64,000 nt of DNA from Trichosporon coremiiforme. Its lineage: Eukaryota > Basidiomycota > Tremellomycetes > Trichosporonales > Trichosporonaceae. Within the stretch, counting starts at the first letter, position 1, and each line of letters begins with the position of its first letter. Shown here piece after piece: positions 20,284 through 31,696 of the stretch. A program made the position numbers and the translations under genes. The stretch is taken from assembly GCA_039545355.1 (NCBI GenBank), contig BCJJ01000001.1, positions 214,427-278,426 on the forward strand, in the 5' to 3' direction. A model generated the notes under the pieces. It worked only from the letters and a program-made list of their open reading frames with translations, was not told the DNA's origin and did no database searches.

Positions 20284-21932
20284 ATGCCGAACCCGCGCAC
20301 CTTCTTCGACCTCACCGTCGGCGACAAGCCCTTGGGGCGCGTTGTGGTAAGTTCTCACGCTTCGTCCGTTCGCTGACAGCAGTTCGAACTCTTTGCCGAT
20401 GTGTACGTCTGCCTTCAATGAGCTGCTTCAGTACTGCGCGAGCTAACACTCAGCGTCCCGAAAACAGCAGAGAAGTAAGCTACGATAGGCGGTTCTTTAA
20501 CTAACGACAGCTTCCGCGCTCTCTGCGTCGGGCATCAAGGTCCCGACGGTCCGCAAGGCTACAAGGGCAGCCCGATCCATCGCGTCATCGATGGCTTCAT
20601 GATCCAGGGAGGGGACTTCACGAAGCGGAACGGCACAGGCGGAGTTAGCATCTATGGGGGAACGTTCAAGGACGAGCGTCTCCAGGGTCCCGGATCGGAG
20701 GTTGACAAAGAGGGGTGGGTATCGTGCAGCAGCTGCGCGAACCCGTCCAAACGTAGCTGACTTCAGGCTCCTCGTCATGGCCAACCGCGGCCCCGACACC
20801 AACGGATCGCAGTACTTCGTCACCCTTGCGCCCTCTCCCCATCTGACGGGGAAGCATGTGTAAGCTAACTCGTGAGGCGAAGCTGTAGCTAACCCGCAGC
20901 GTGTTCGGTCGCGTCGTTTCAGGCATGGAACACATCGCCACCATCGGCAAGCTGGACACGGACGAGCGCGACCGCCCATTGTCACCCGTGATTGTCTCTC
21001 ACTGCGGCGAGCTCGAGCTTCGGAGGAAGGCGCGCACGCCGAGCCCGACACCGTCCGAGGACTCGGAGGAGGAGTACCGCCGTCGGAAACGAGAGCGCCG
21101 CGAGCGCAAAGAGCGGGAGAGGGAAGAACGCCGCCGTGACCGGAAAGAGAGGCGGCGGGACCGGTCGCGTGACCGATCCCAGTCTCCCTCGCGGCGAGAC
21201 AAGGAGGACCGGGACCGCAGCGAGCGAAGCGACTGGAAGGACCGGAAGGAGCGGAAGGAACGCCGTTCCCGCCGCCGGCGATCGGACTCTCGCGACTTGC
21301 GCGACTCACGTTCCCGCTCGCCGTCTGAGACGCTGAGCGAGCTCGATGCCCGTCTCCTGCGCGAGGAGACAGAGCGGCTCGAGGCGGAGCGCAAAGCGCG
21401 CGAGGAGGAGAAGCGTGCACGCATCGCCGCCGAGCGCGAGCGCGCCAAGGAGTCGGGCGGGATCGTGTACAAGGGCCGCGGCACTATGCGATACCGCGAC
21501 CCGGACGCTGGGTGGGACACCTGGGGCCGGCCGGAGAACTACAATGCCCGAGGACACGACACGCGTTCCCGGTTCCGGCGCCGTGATGGTGGAGGCGGTG
21601 GCGGGGATCGGTGGGAGAGGGGAATGGACGTGCGTGCGGACCGGTTTGAGCGCGGCGGTGATCGCGACAGTAGGGACCGGTTCGACCGTTGGGATCACGG
21701 CCGCGGTCCTCGCGATGAGCGCGAGGACAAGAGTGCACAGGAGAGGAACGACCTGGACAAGAGCCTCGCGGAACGCATCTCGTTGAACTACGAGGAGAAG
21801 CCCGCCGAGCCAACCGAGGGGCGGGAACAGCGCGCGTCGGCTTGGAACGCGGCGCGGCGGGCGTCTGCCTCCCCCGAAAGGGAGCGCGCGGCCTGCTCCC
21901 CCTCAAGCGACATGATCATGGACGACGACTAG
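20284..21932 (+). CDS. SR-rich cyclophilin (peptidyl-prolyl isomerase), probably spliceosomal
   Basis: A 477-residue protein in six exons (20284-20346, 20383-20402, 20454-20474, 20511-20714, 20767-20859, 20900-21932), two of them only 20 and 21 nt. Residues 1-170 form a full cyclophilin domain: [75 protein letters not shown] and [12 protein letters not shown]. The cyclosporin-binding Trp is replaced by His (SPHLTGKH), as in SR-cyclophilins of the PPIG/CYP-RS class. After residue 190 comes a long Arg/Ser/Glu/Asp domain with many RS, RD and RE dipeptides, typical of splicing-associated proteins. The ending [20 protein letters not shown] is unusual but unassigned. Nuclear location and a role near the spliceosome are inferred. 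Confidence 0.92.
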
Positions 21933-22569
21933 ACTAGATAGACTCATGCATCGTAAATCCGTCGTGCAGCTTGCCATCCTGCCGCGCATTCACTCCTGTT
22001 TCCGCCTGCAGCGTTGTTTCCCGCCGACATTGGACGGCACTTGAAAGCAGAACCGGAGATAATCCCCGGCGCAAGCGGCCCGGTATCAGCCCATGATCGG
22101 CGGAAGAACGAACGCTTGCAGACTCGGCTTCCAAGATTTGACGAGGAATGTAGAGAGATACGCGGGTCAGAGCACATGTTCGTGCGGCGACTTTTGTGCA
22201 CGCCCCTGCGTACACATAGACGACCGAGACGGACAGAAGAGCAATCAGGCCGCGCGCGGAGATCGGAGACGCCGGGGACGCCGGGGATGCCGGAGCCTTT
22301 CCATGCCAAGCTTGGGCCAGTTTCGATATCTCGGTAACCCCACGCTTGTCAAGCTTTCTTCACGTGTGGTGACTGGCTCGAGTCAGCCGACTAGGCGCTC
22401 CTCTCCCTCACCGTCCCTGCTTCCTTGTTCCCCCAGCCCACCTCCCCTTTCCTCACCCAGCCAGTTCAGACCTCACAGCTCACCCTCCATTGCAATGAGA
22501 CGTGTGTCGATGAAATCTGCCTGCATACAAATCACTACAATCTCTCCAATGTACACATATCTTTGCTTT
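21933..22569. other. Convergent 3' region between cyclophilin and PDX1
   Basis: No gene is recognised. The stretch must hold both 3' untranslated regions; it has a pyrimidine-rich block around 22390-22450. Confidence 0.5.
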
Positions 22570-24058
22570 TTAGTTGCCGCGGTGCGACAGGGCCTGCTCC
22601 TTGCCCGTCTTAATCTCGTTCGCGACGCTGATTCCGACCATGGCGTCGCCGAGGTTGGACGACACGTCGGCGAGCACCTGCGGGTTGTTGTAGTGCGTGA
22701 CGGCCTGGACAATGGCGCGCGCACGCTTCGCGGGGTCGCCGGAGAGGACTGGAGTCAGCTACCTGCAAACGGCGAGCGTGGGGTTTTAGGGAGGGGATGT
22801 AGGCTAAGCTTGGCCTCGGCGGGCCGGGCCCGCGCTGACTGTTGCTAAGAGTGCACTGGCCAGCCCAACTGCGAGCGCGAGTGGCACTCGGGCCGTGGCA
22901 AGACCCACGAATGAGGGGATTCAGCTCGACTTGCGCCGAGCGTCGTAACATACTCACAGATACCGCTTCCGACGAAAACGCCGTCGCAGCCGAGCTGCAT
23001 CATGAGCGCGGCGTCAGCGGGGGTGGCGATACCGCCGGCCGCGAACGAAACGACGGGGAGACGCTTGAGGCGCGCAGTCTCCTTGAGGAGGTGGTAGGGA
23101 GCCTGGATCTCCTTGGCGAACGAGTAGAGTTCCTCGTCGCTCATCGCCGCCGCGCGCCGGATGTCGGCCATGACCGCGCGCTGGTGCTTGACGGCCTCGA
23201 CGACGTCGCCAGTTCCCGCCTCGCCCTTTGTGCGGATCATCCTGGCGTCAGTTCGTACTCTGCCTATGTGAAATCGGAGGATGAGCTGCAAGGGAAGATG
23301 GGCTTGGGGAGGGGCTGGAGGGTTTTGAGCGTAGCACGCCCAGGTGGGACACTCACGCAGCTCCCTCAGAGATACGACGGAGCGCCTCGCCGAGGTTCTT
23401 GCAGCCACACACGAAGGGGACCTTGAACGCGTGCTTGCCGATGTGGTGCTGGTCGTCGGCCATGGTGAGGACCTCAGACTCGTCGATGTAGTCGACACCG
23501 ACGGCCTGGAGGATCTGGGCCTCGACAGAGTGGCCGATACGGCACTTGGCCATGACCGGGATCGAGACAGCGTCAATGATCTCCTTGATCATCGCGGGGT
23601 CGGACTGGCGTTAACTGATGCTAAAAGCTGAGGAATAGCTGGCCCCGGCGTTGCTATCGCTGCCGAGTCACTCCGCGCCTACACAGCGCCGAGCAGCGAT
23701 TGGCAGGTAAAGCGGGATTCGCTCGCACGCCCCCGACTCTCAAAGGACTCACCATACGCGCGACACCACCGTCACGACGGATGTTGGCGGGGATACGCTC
23801 AAGGGCCATGACGGCCGCGGCGCCAGCCTCCTCGGCAATCTTGGCCTGCTCGACGTTCATGACATCCATGATAACGCCGCCCTTAAGCATTTGGGCCAGT
23901 CCAGTCTTGACTCCGAAGGTGCCCCCAGCACCTCCGGCAGCTCCGCCAGCGGGACGAGGAACAGCAGTGGAAGGGGTAGTAGCGCCGGTGTTAGCGCCGG
24001 AACCGGGAGCGAGGGTCTGGCCGTGGCTGTCGACGATGCGGGGCTCGGAGGCGGACAT
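22570..24058 (-). CDS. PDX1: Pyridoxal 5'-phosphate synthase catalytic subunit (Pdx1/Snz)
   Basis: Catalytic (synthase) subunit of the DXP-independent vitamin B6 pathway, joining ribose 5-phosphate, glyceraldehyde 3-phosphate and ammonia supplied by Pdx2. Exons 24058-23753, 23604-23357, 23241-22958 and 22748-22570 give 338 residues. Visible signatures: [22 protein letters not shown] with Asp65, the first catalytic Lys122 in MAKCRIGH, the second in [11 protein letters not shown] (Lys190) and [11 protein letters not shown] with [14 protein letters not shown]. The first 50 residues are a Gly/Ala/Pro-rich extension preceding the TIM barrel and are longer than in bacterial enzymes. The Pdx2 glutaminase gene is not in the window. 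Confidence 0.96.
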
Positions 24059-27000
24059 GATTGCTGTGCAGTCCTGGACGAAGAGGGAGGGAGGTAGAGT
24101 GAGAGAGTGGAGAGAAAGAAGAGAAAAGTCGAGAGGTGGACAAGTTAAGTCAGCGTTTGGCGCTATGTGGTGAGGTGTCGAGTGTCTCAACCGAGCAGAT
24201 CCGGTTGATCCGGTGGAGGTCGCACTATACTCCGGCGCTAGGAGTGAGAATAACCCTCGTGCGCTAAGTGGGGGTCACCACACAGGGATGGGGCGTACCC
24301 AGGGCGTTGCGCGGTGCAGGGCGTGCGGGGCGTGCAGGGCATGCCCAGAGGTCCGCCCAGCCTGGGCAAACTGGGCGGCTATGCTTGTCGGTGGAGGGCA
24401 GTGGAGGGCAAGGGGCCTGACATTGCGGTTTGGAGTGTTCAGTCAGCCGGTCGGCGTACGGAAACACGGCAATTGCGAGCTCCTCTGCGGCATCATTGGA
24501 TTCACATGCCCTCTGCCCTCTCATTTCCAATGAACCGATGCAGAGCGGCCTACTCGTAGCCTCCGAATTCTCCACCCAAACGAAGCACAGCAGCGCGTGC
24601 CCACTGGCCACTGCCGCATGGCGCATGACACTTTTGAGGCTGCAACCATAACAGAAATCCAGGGCACACCTGTGTCCTCAGGGCCAAGAGTCAAAGCCAG
24701 ATTGCGCTCGCTACGTAGTACGTCGCTGCAGAAGCTGCTGCGGCAAGCTGCGTCTGCGTGGCGTTGTCTGGCGATGATGCATGACACGGCCCAATCACTG
24801 CGCATGAAAGCGAGGTATTAATCGAGGCCCACAGACACATGTGCCAGATGCAGAGCCGGCGGAAGAGGCTTGCGGGCAGGTCACAGGCGCAAAAGAGGAG
24901 GGCAGTCGCGGCCACTCTCTCGCTTGCGCCCGGGCGTCCTATTCTGGCCATCAGATCTAGAGTGATTGACCGATGGCGTCTTCGAGCGGTGGACAAGTTC
25001 GCTCTCCGCTCTCCACTGCTTACTGCCTGTTGGCTCGGAAGTTCGATACCAGATCCAGTGCATGGGCCGGAGCAATGTCTCACGAGTAGCACGCACGACG
25101 AGCGACTCCTAGATCTTTTCGAATCAGTCATGCATGATTCTTGGAAAATCAGGCTTGTCTGGCCCGTGGAAAGCACCACTTCCGCCGGCAGCTCAGCAAA
25201 AGAAGCACGGGAATGCAAGGGTTGATCCGCCGATTCGAACTTGCAGCCTATCGCGGCGCGCCGAAGGTACCGAAAGTACGCTACATTCCTCGGCACCCAG
25301 GATACGCGACCGAGCGCACAGAGTGCGACTGGCTTCCAAACCCGAATCCGCCGAGCGTGACTGATCAACTTCCAAAGCCTACCTAAGCCACGGCTTGTCA
25401 GTGGCTGCTTAGGCTGCTTACTGCCCGCCTCATCGCCGCTTGCGCCGCATCAAGAGCCCGCACAGAGCGCACAGCGCGCACAGCCCATGGCATCGGTCGT
25501 CCTGGCTTTCCCCATGCAGCACACGTCCCCTCTTGACCCTCTGAGCAGGCATGTGTGTTAGGGAGTCGTGCGCGGTAGGTCACTGCCGCCTTCGAAATTC
25601 GGAGTCTTGCCAGATCTCCAACTGCCCTCGCACTCGTTCGCGACTGCCCATATCGGCCTCGATGTTTGCTTCGTTGCCTTTCCTTCGACTCAACTATTCG
25701 ATATCATTCGTGAAGAGAGGGGCAGGGGCAGCGGGTGGCTTGTTCCGGTCCAGCACCCGAAGCAGGCCGCTCGTAGCCTGTCGGACGACCAGATTCCCAA
25801 CCGAGGAAGACACCCTTTGCCTCCTGGGCAGTTGCTGATTGCGTCTTCCCTCTCTCACTCCGACCTTAGTCAATCATTGAGGAGGGAAGAAGCGGATTAT
25901 ATACCTCCCAATCGTCTCTACCTCTCTCACGTGCGGGCCCTCTCTTGCTACATTCCAAGCGCGACCCGCTGAAGTGCCTTAAGGATGAAGGGAGGGCCGC
26001 CATGGCGGCCGCTCTCGTCGACCACGAGTGTCACTGCACCGCAACCCACGCATGCAGCAGAAGCTGTCGTCTTAATTCCTTCTCAACTTCCGATTCACGC
26101 GTGGTTTGTCTTCCTGGATTGGCCTGCCCTACTTCGACTTGTCTCCGACCGCTCTCAGCACGTATCGAACCCAGCAAGGTCTCAGTACCTGATGATCGAC
26201 AACCTGCTGCATCACGTGCGACTGCTGTCGGTGTTCTGAATCCAGCAAACCTCTATCTCGCTCGATCGTTCTCATCAACTCGGTTTGGCACTTATCCGCT
26301 CCTTGATCCGTTCTGACCTCGGTATTATCTATCTCCTATCGCAAAGTCGAAGTCCACTAAGTCGATCACGTGACACTCAAAAGGGCCTGGACCGGAGCAG
26401 CTCACCTCCGCTTTTTTCCCCCGTACACGGGATCGACCTACATGCCCGCCGTGACTAACGAGCGGGCGACTGTGACGGCGCTGTAACGCGAACACGCGAA
26501 CGCGAACACGGAACTGCGACGACACTCTACGAGGCAGGGCGAAGCGAAGCACATGTCAAAGGCACTCGCTCGGCACAGGTACGCGCGACTCAGCCGCTGG
26601 CAGCGTTACGAAGAGAACGGCGCACCGATCGGGACGGACCATCGTCATCGCGGGTCCATCGCCCGTCCCTATCACGCATCACCCGGGTGCGCCCGTGGAC
26701 AGCCCGTGAGCGAGCGCCATTTGGCCCTGCCCGCAACCAATCGCAGCACAGAGTAGTGAGACTAGCTTCGCATGGGGTGACTCACCGTCGGAATTTTGTG
26801 CGGCAAAGGTTCTGTTTTTCCTTACGTAAAGCGCCCCATTACCGCCTCTCGTCCAGTCAGAAGACGAGGATGTGAACTCCACCTCGGGATCTCTGGGCCA
26901 TAGGTTTAAGCACGTCAGGTGCTGGTGCAGTTTCGGTAACTGACTGACTCCCCCCTTCCCCAGTTCCCCAACCCGCTAAATCCTCCCCCTATCCTCTCCT

Positions 27001-27070
27001 GCCCCAGACGTGGCTCACCAAAGGCCAAAAGCTTATCGCTGTTCTTCCGTCTCACTCCTCCTCTTAACTC
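24059..27070. other. 3-kb shared upstream region of PDX1 and carbonic anhydrase
   Basis: No gene is recognisable on either strand. Short frames around 24.2-26.9 kb lack coding bias and homology. A palindromic TCACGTGA (26366-26373) is a candidate bHLH/Cbf1-type site about 700 bp before the carbonic anhydrase ATG. The last 150 bases are pyrimidine-rich, fitting a leader. Confidence 0.45.
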
Positions 27071-27874
27071 ATGAACGCCCGCCTCGGCCTGCGCCTCGTG
27101 TCTGCCTCTCGCATCTCCAGACCTCTCGCCCTCAGAACGACGATCAGCTCGACCCGTTTCTGTTCCTCCTCTTCTTCCTTGACCTCCAAGCCCACACCCC
27201 CCGCCGAAGACAACCACGCCAAAATGTCCAACTACCTCCAGGAGACGCACGACCGTGTGTTCACGCAGAACAAGGAGTGGGCCGCGAAGCAGCGTGCCAA
27301 GGACCCCGAGTTCTTCACGCGCCTCGCCGCGGGCCAGTCGCCCGAGTACCTGTGGATCGGGTGCAGCGACTCGCGCATGCCCGCCGAGATGATCACGGGC
27401 CTCGAGCCGGGGGAGGCCTTCATCCACCGCAACATTGCCAACATGGTGAACAACCTCGATCTCTCCGCGATGGCGGTGATCAACTATGCCGTGCGCCACC
27501 TCAAGGTGAAGCACATCATCGTGTGCGGACACTACGGGTGCGGCGGTGTCCAGGCCGCCATGACGCCCAAGGACCTAGGCATCCTGAACCCCTGGCTGCG
27601 CAACATTCGCGACGTCTACAGGCTCCACGAGAAGGAGCTCGATGCCATCGAGGACAGCGAGAAGCGCTACGAGCGCCTCGTCGAGCTCAACGTCGTCGAG
27701 CAGTGCCGTAACGTCATCAAGACGGCTGCTGTCCAGCAGTCCTACGCTGAGAACGAGTACCCCATCGTCCACGGCTGGGTCTTCGACTTCCGCACCGGCC
27801 TCCTCAAGGACCTCGAGATCGACTACGCCAAGGTCCTCCAGGACATCCAGAAGATCTACAACCTCACCGAGTAA
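27071..27874 (+). CDS. Beta-carbonic anhydrase, possibly dual-targeted
   Basis: Beta-class carbonic anhydrase (267 residues) interconverting CO2 and bicarbonate, needed by fungi for growth in ambient air and for CO2 sensing. Single exon. Zinc ligands are Cys98 and the Asp100/Arg102 dyad in WIGCSDSRMP, then His154 and Cys157 in CGHYGCGG. Other family segments are GEAFIHRNIANMV and VHGWVFDFRTGLLKDL. Residues 1-51 are rich in Arg, Ser, Leu and Ala without acids before residue 46 and look like a mitochondrial presequence. A second Met (residue 52, MSNYLQETHDRVF) starts the conserved enzyme, so alternative starts could give mitochondrial and cytosolic forms. The long empty upstream region is compatible with strong regulation, for example by CO2. 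Confidence 0.95.
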   Translation: MNARLGLRLVSASRISRPLALRTTISSTRFCSSSSSLTSKPTPPAEDNHAKMSNYLQETHDRVFTQNKEWAAKQRAKDPEFFTRLAAGQSPEYLWIGCSDSRMPAEMITGLEPGEAFIHRNIANMVNNLDLSAMAVINYAVRHLKVKHIIVCGHYGCGGVQAAMTPKDLGILNPWLRNIRDVYRLHEKELDAIEDSEKRYERLVELNVVEQCRNVIKTAAVQQSYAENEYPIVHGWVFDFRTGLLKDLEIDYAKVLQDIQKIYNLTE

Positions 27875-28216
27875 TCCGGCCATATTCATCATGTCATAAA
27901 AGTATCTAATGCATTAGTTCCAACCCCGCACAGGCGACAAATCGCAGAGCACGAGCCTAACGCCAGAGAACATGTGAAGCGCCATGTGCTCGCCTAAGAA
28001 CCAGCCACTCGTTTCGAGCCGGGGCGCAAGGTTCTCTCGGACGATCTCACTCTCGAGCGATCTTCTGATGCCGCTGGGCCAACATTTTGTGGCTGATGGC
28101 AGACACGCAACTTTGAGGGAGACTGAACACGATTCTCACCGCTGACACCAGCACTCGCCACAATGATTACTGATGCATATACAACCTAGGATTCGGCAAA
28201 TCTATGAAGTCGGAAG
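27875..28216. other. Convergent 3' region
   Basis: Between the stop of carbonic anhydrase and the stop of the 887-residue gene. Nothing recognised; probably both 3' untranslated regions. Confidence 0.5.
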
Positions 28217-30880
28217 CTAGAGGTAGTACCGCTTTGCACGCGGGCGGCGGCGCTCCGGGCCCGCGGCGACGTCAACTGCAAGGCGGTACAGGAGGATAAT
28301 GGCCCACTCGACGTAGTCGAGCAGAATAAGCATCCAGCAGATGAAGTCGTGCATTACACGCCCGGGGATGCTTGTAGCGTCCTTGATCACGGCGCTGGCA
28401 TGCTTCGATTGCCCACGCTCGCGCTCACTGCGTCCGCTTCGCTCGCTGCGCTCAGCGGCCGCGACTGCGATCGAGTTTCCATTCGCCGTCGCAGAGAGAC
28501 GCTTCATGGCCAGGGACGAGCGCCGTGCGTGCTCCGGCCGGTTGCATAAGATCAACGGCTTGAGGGAGCGGCCGCGCGGCGACGGCGTCGCACGGTCGCT
28601 GTACTCGTCCCAGGGGTCTTGCACCATGACTGACATGCCCAAGCTGTTGAGCGTGTCGCTTGGCGCTGGGGCGGAGAACTCGAGCGTCGGGACCGCGCGC
28701 CGGCTCTCGTCCGCCGTCGCATCGCCCTCCCACGGCTCACCGAGCGACAGGTTCGGCTCAGGCTGCGGCGACTTCTCCGGGGACCGCGACTCCTCGAGGT
28801 CCTTAGACCAGCGGAGGCGCATGCGCCGCGAGTAACCGTCCGAGAAGGTGCCATAGAGGTCCGAGTCCTCGGGGACCGCGAGCTTGCCGGCGAGCACATA
28901 CTTGGCAGGCGAGGCCGTCGACGACGACGACGACGCGATTCGCATCGAGCCCGACGGTGTGAATAACGAGTCGGCGGTAGCGTTTGCCGTGGTGTGGCAC
29001 GGCGTAAGCGAGCCGGCCATCGCCTCTCGGCCGGCGTCCGAGCGCATAGGCGACGGCTGTGACGAGTTTAACAGGAGCGAGTCCTCCTGCAGCGACGAGT
29101 CAGGCATGCGCGGGATGTCATAGGTGGCGGGCGAGACGTTGAAGTTGCTGCCGAGTTCGGCGTCGAGCGTTCGCTGCTCGCCCAGGTTTAAAAAGTCAGA
29201 CGCGATGGAGCGCACGCTATCGTTACGAGCGTGGTTTAGCCGGCTGATCGTCCCGTATCGCCCGACACCGTAACCTGCACTGCTGGTGCTAGCGTACGAC
29301 GGAGAGCGCTGGTGCTCGTACAGCCTGCGCGTCGAGCCGCTGCCCCGCTTCACGGGGCTGTGCCGGCGGATGAACTGTCGCTGCGACGCCGACTTCGTAG
29401 ATCTGTTAGAATTCGTGCTGCCTCCGACTGGACTCGAGTAGTCGGAGGAGCTCCAGACTTGGCGGACCGGAGTGAAGGGATGTCGCGGCGACTTGGCGGG
29501 CGTTAGGAAGGTGCTCGACTTGAGCGCAGGCCGGACGCGGTGGCGCTCCGCACCGAGCTTGCCAGGCGTTCCGCCCCTCTTCTTGGAGGAGTACTCGTCG
29601 GCTGACTCAGGCGAGGACTCGGACGCCTCCTCGCCGCTCGTGATCTTGGGCAGCTGAACCTCCTGGGCAGCCGCTGAATCGGCATCCGCGTCTGGTAGCA
29701 TCGGCGGCTTGCCACGTAACGTCGCTTGGTTGGTGTCTGATTCCGACTTCTCAGGCTTTTCAGCGTCGTTGACCTCCATGACGAGCGAGCGCTCGTGCTT
29801 GCACGACTCGAGCTCGGAAAGCTGATCCAGCGTCTCGCCCAGCACCTGAGACACTTCATCCTGTGAGACAACGCTCGTGTCACTCTCCCGCTGCCGACTC
29901 GGGAATTCGGGGAAAGATGAAACTCCCCAGCCTAACCGCTCATCAGCCGAGAGACGCTTCTGCCGGCGCTGCAGTTTCCGGGCGAGCACGGGAGTGCTGT
30001 TGCGTGACGCGACGCGGAAGCGCGGCGCTTGCGGCAGCGTCTTCTGCTCGGCGGCAATGTCCTCAGCGTACTGCAGCTGGCGCTTGACGGTAGACAGGTC
30101 GCGACGGAGGCGGGCGGCGGCCTTGCGTTGGGCGTCCTCGCTTTCGCGAGCCTCGGCGAGAGCCGCCTCCAGGGCTGCTATCCGGGCCTCATCGTCGTCA
30201 GCCTGGGCCTCGGCGCGAGCAAGCGACTGGCGGAGCTCTCCGTTGCTGACGATGCGCGGCTTAGGGGTCGGTGCCGTGAACGCCCTGACGGTGGAACGAC
30301 GGCTAACAGGCGGCGAAGGCTGAGACGATCCTAAGTCGATCATACATGGCATGGCGGCGGCTGGCGACCTATTATGACGCAGACTTCCCGACTCGAGTCT
30401 GCCTAGCGCCGCAACGAGCGGGTCCAGACCACTCTCCTCCTCCCTCTCCTGCTCTGCGATAAGGCGCCGGAGACCCTGAAGCGTCAACGTGCTCTGGGCA
30501 GCCTCCTCGTCGACCCAGTCAGCCTCATGGTCCTCGCCATCTAGCATACTCGATCGGACCGAGGATGGCCCAGACTCTAGTACTTGGGGCGGCGGCGGAA
30601 TGGCGAACGCGGGAGGGAGACCGCGATACGGCGGCGGTGGCGAGGGTAACGATGAGTCGGACAGGAGGGAGGAGGGCCGAGCTCGTGGTCGGGTAGGGCT
30701 GTCTTCAGGTTCGATCAGTGACGCAGCAGTCGTAACACCTGGGATGGCCCTGCTTCGCGGCGTATACCGCTTGGTCGGTAATGAGGGAGCTTCAGCGGCA
30801 GGCGTGCGCAGCGTCGTCGTGTGTGCGGCGGACGAGCGGCGTGAGCCGGGGGGGCGTGGGCGACGTGTCTGGTTCAGCAT
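28217..30880 (-). CDS. Large disordered protein with coiled coil and C-terminal membrane anchor
   Basis: An uninterrupted frame of 887 residues that I cannot assign to a family. The N-terminal 200 residues are Arg/Pro/Ser-rich. Residues about 213-280 form a heptad-rich coiled coil (ELRQSLARAEAQADDDEARI, then ALEAALAEAR, LRRDLSTVKRQLQYAEDIA). A long Ser-rich region with many SP and RS sites follows. Residues about 845-868 (CWMLILLDYVEWAIILLYRL) are strongly hydrophobic and followed by a short basic tail ending RRRPRAKRYYL, the layout of a tail-anchored protein. A role at the ER or nuclear envelope, or in cytoskeletal anchoring, would fit but is only inferred. It converges on carbonic anhydrase. 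Confidence 0.72.
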   Translation of the reverse strand: MLNQTRRPRPPGSRRSSAAHTTTLRTPAAEAPSLPTKRYTPRSRAIPGVTTAASLIEPEDSPTRPRARPSSLLSDSSLPSPPPPYRGLPPAFAIPPPPQVLESGPSSVRSSMLDGEDHEADWVDEEAAQSTLTLQGLRRLIAEQEREEESGLDPLVAALGRLESGSLRHNRSPAAAMPCMIDLGSSQPSPPVSRRSTVRAFTAPTPKPRIVSNGELRQSLARAEAQADDDEARIAALEAALAEARESEDAQRKAAARLRRDLSTVKRQLQYAEDIAAEQKTLPQAPRFRVASRNSTPVLARKLQRRQKRLSADERLGWGVSSFPEFPSRQRESDTSVVSQDEVSQVLGETLDQLSELESCKHERSLVMEVNDAEKPEKSESDTNQATLRGKPPMLPDADADSAAAQEVQLPKITSGEEASESSPESADEYSSKKRGGTPGKLGAERHRVRPALKSSTFLTPAKSPRHPFTPVRQVWSSSDYSSPVGGSTNSNRSTKSASQRQFIRRHSPVKRGSGSTRRLYEHQRSPSYASTSSAGYGVGRYGTISRLNHARNDSVRSIASDFLNLGEQRTLDAELGSNFNVSPATYDIPRMPDSSLQEDSLLLNSSQPSPMRSDAGREAMAGSLTPCHTTANATADSLFTPSGSMRIASSSSSTASPAKYVLAGKLAVPEDSDLYGTFSDGYSRRMRLRWSKDLEESRSPEKSPQPEPNLSLGEPWEGDATADESRRAVPTLEFSAPAPSDTLNSLGMSVMVQDPWDEYSDRATPSPRGRSLKPLILCNRPEHARRSSLAMKRLSATANGNSIAVAAAERSERSGRSERERGQSKHASAVIKDATSIPGRVMHDFICWMLILLDYVEWAIILLYRLAVDVAAGPERRRPRAKRYYL

Positions 30881-31660
30881 GTTGAGATCGTGAGAGCGGT
30901 CCGATGGTGTGGCCCGTGTGTGGGCTTGGTCGGTGGCAGACGGCTGTGTCTCTGTGAGGGCACTGGGGGCTGCTTCCTTCGAGTGTCGAGTGGCGAGGAA
31001 GACGCAGCCGTGTGTTATGCGTGTAGATTAAAGCGAATGTGTCCGTGCGTACGCGTGTGCAGGCGAGACGGAGAGGGCGAAGAAGGGCAGAAGAGAGGGG
31101 AAGAAGGATGTCCCAGTCGATGGGATGTACCTTTGGTTCGAAGGTCGGAAGTGCGGAATGAGTGAAGAGCGAAAGATGAACAGACAATATGACTAGGGGT
31201 TATAACGCGAGTAGGGAAAGAGAAGGAGGGTGCAATGTGGTGTTTGTTGTTATTGGGAGATGATTGAAGGTGAGGGGATGCAGTGTGAATTGAGCAAACC
31301 AAACATGTGTCGGGGCGTCCGCTGGGTCGAGCGAGGAAGGAACGCAGCCGATGGGCGAGGGCGTGAGCGTGGCAACCTGGCAGGGCGAAGGGGGGCGCCG
31401 TTGGGTATGCGCTCGGATCGCCTGTCCTCTGCTAGCTCTGCTCTTCTTAGGCGTGAGAAATGTGCTCATGTCTGATTCCCATTCTGAGATCGCGGCAGGG
31501 CGTGTAGGGAGGGCGTAGCGCAGCACGAGCGAGCGAGTGCGTTAAACCGTAGATGGCAGAACCGACCAGTACCTAGCACCCGTTCCTCAGGACATCATCA
31601 GCCTAGATCAGCCATCCTATCATCAACCTCAGCCGCCGAGCCCTCCTCCGTTCTTAGCCT

Positions 31661-31696
31661 TGCGCCTCTGCATGCCTCTGCATGCCTCTGCATGCG
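31661..31696. repeat. Short tandem repeat, 10-bp unit
   Basis: About 3.5 copies of CATGCCTCTG in tandem; the first copy begins TGCG instead of CATG and the last is partial. Confidence 0.75.

Noticed and set aside
25230..25255. ATTCGAAC motif suggesting a minus-strand tRNA T loop
   Set aside because: The flanking bases cannot form a T stem and no acceptor stem is found.
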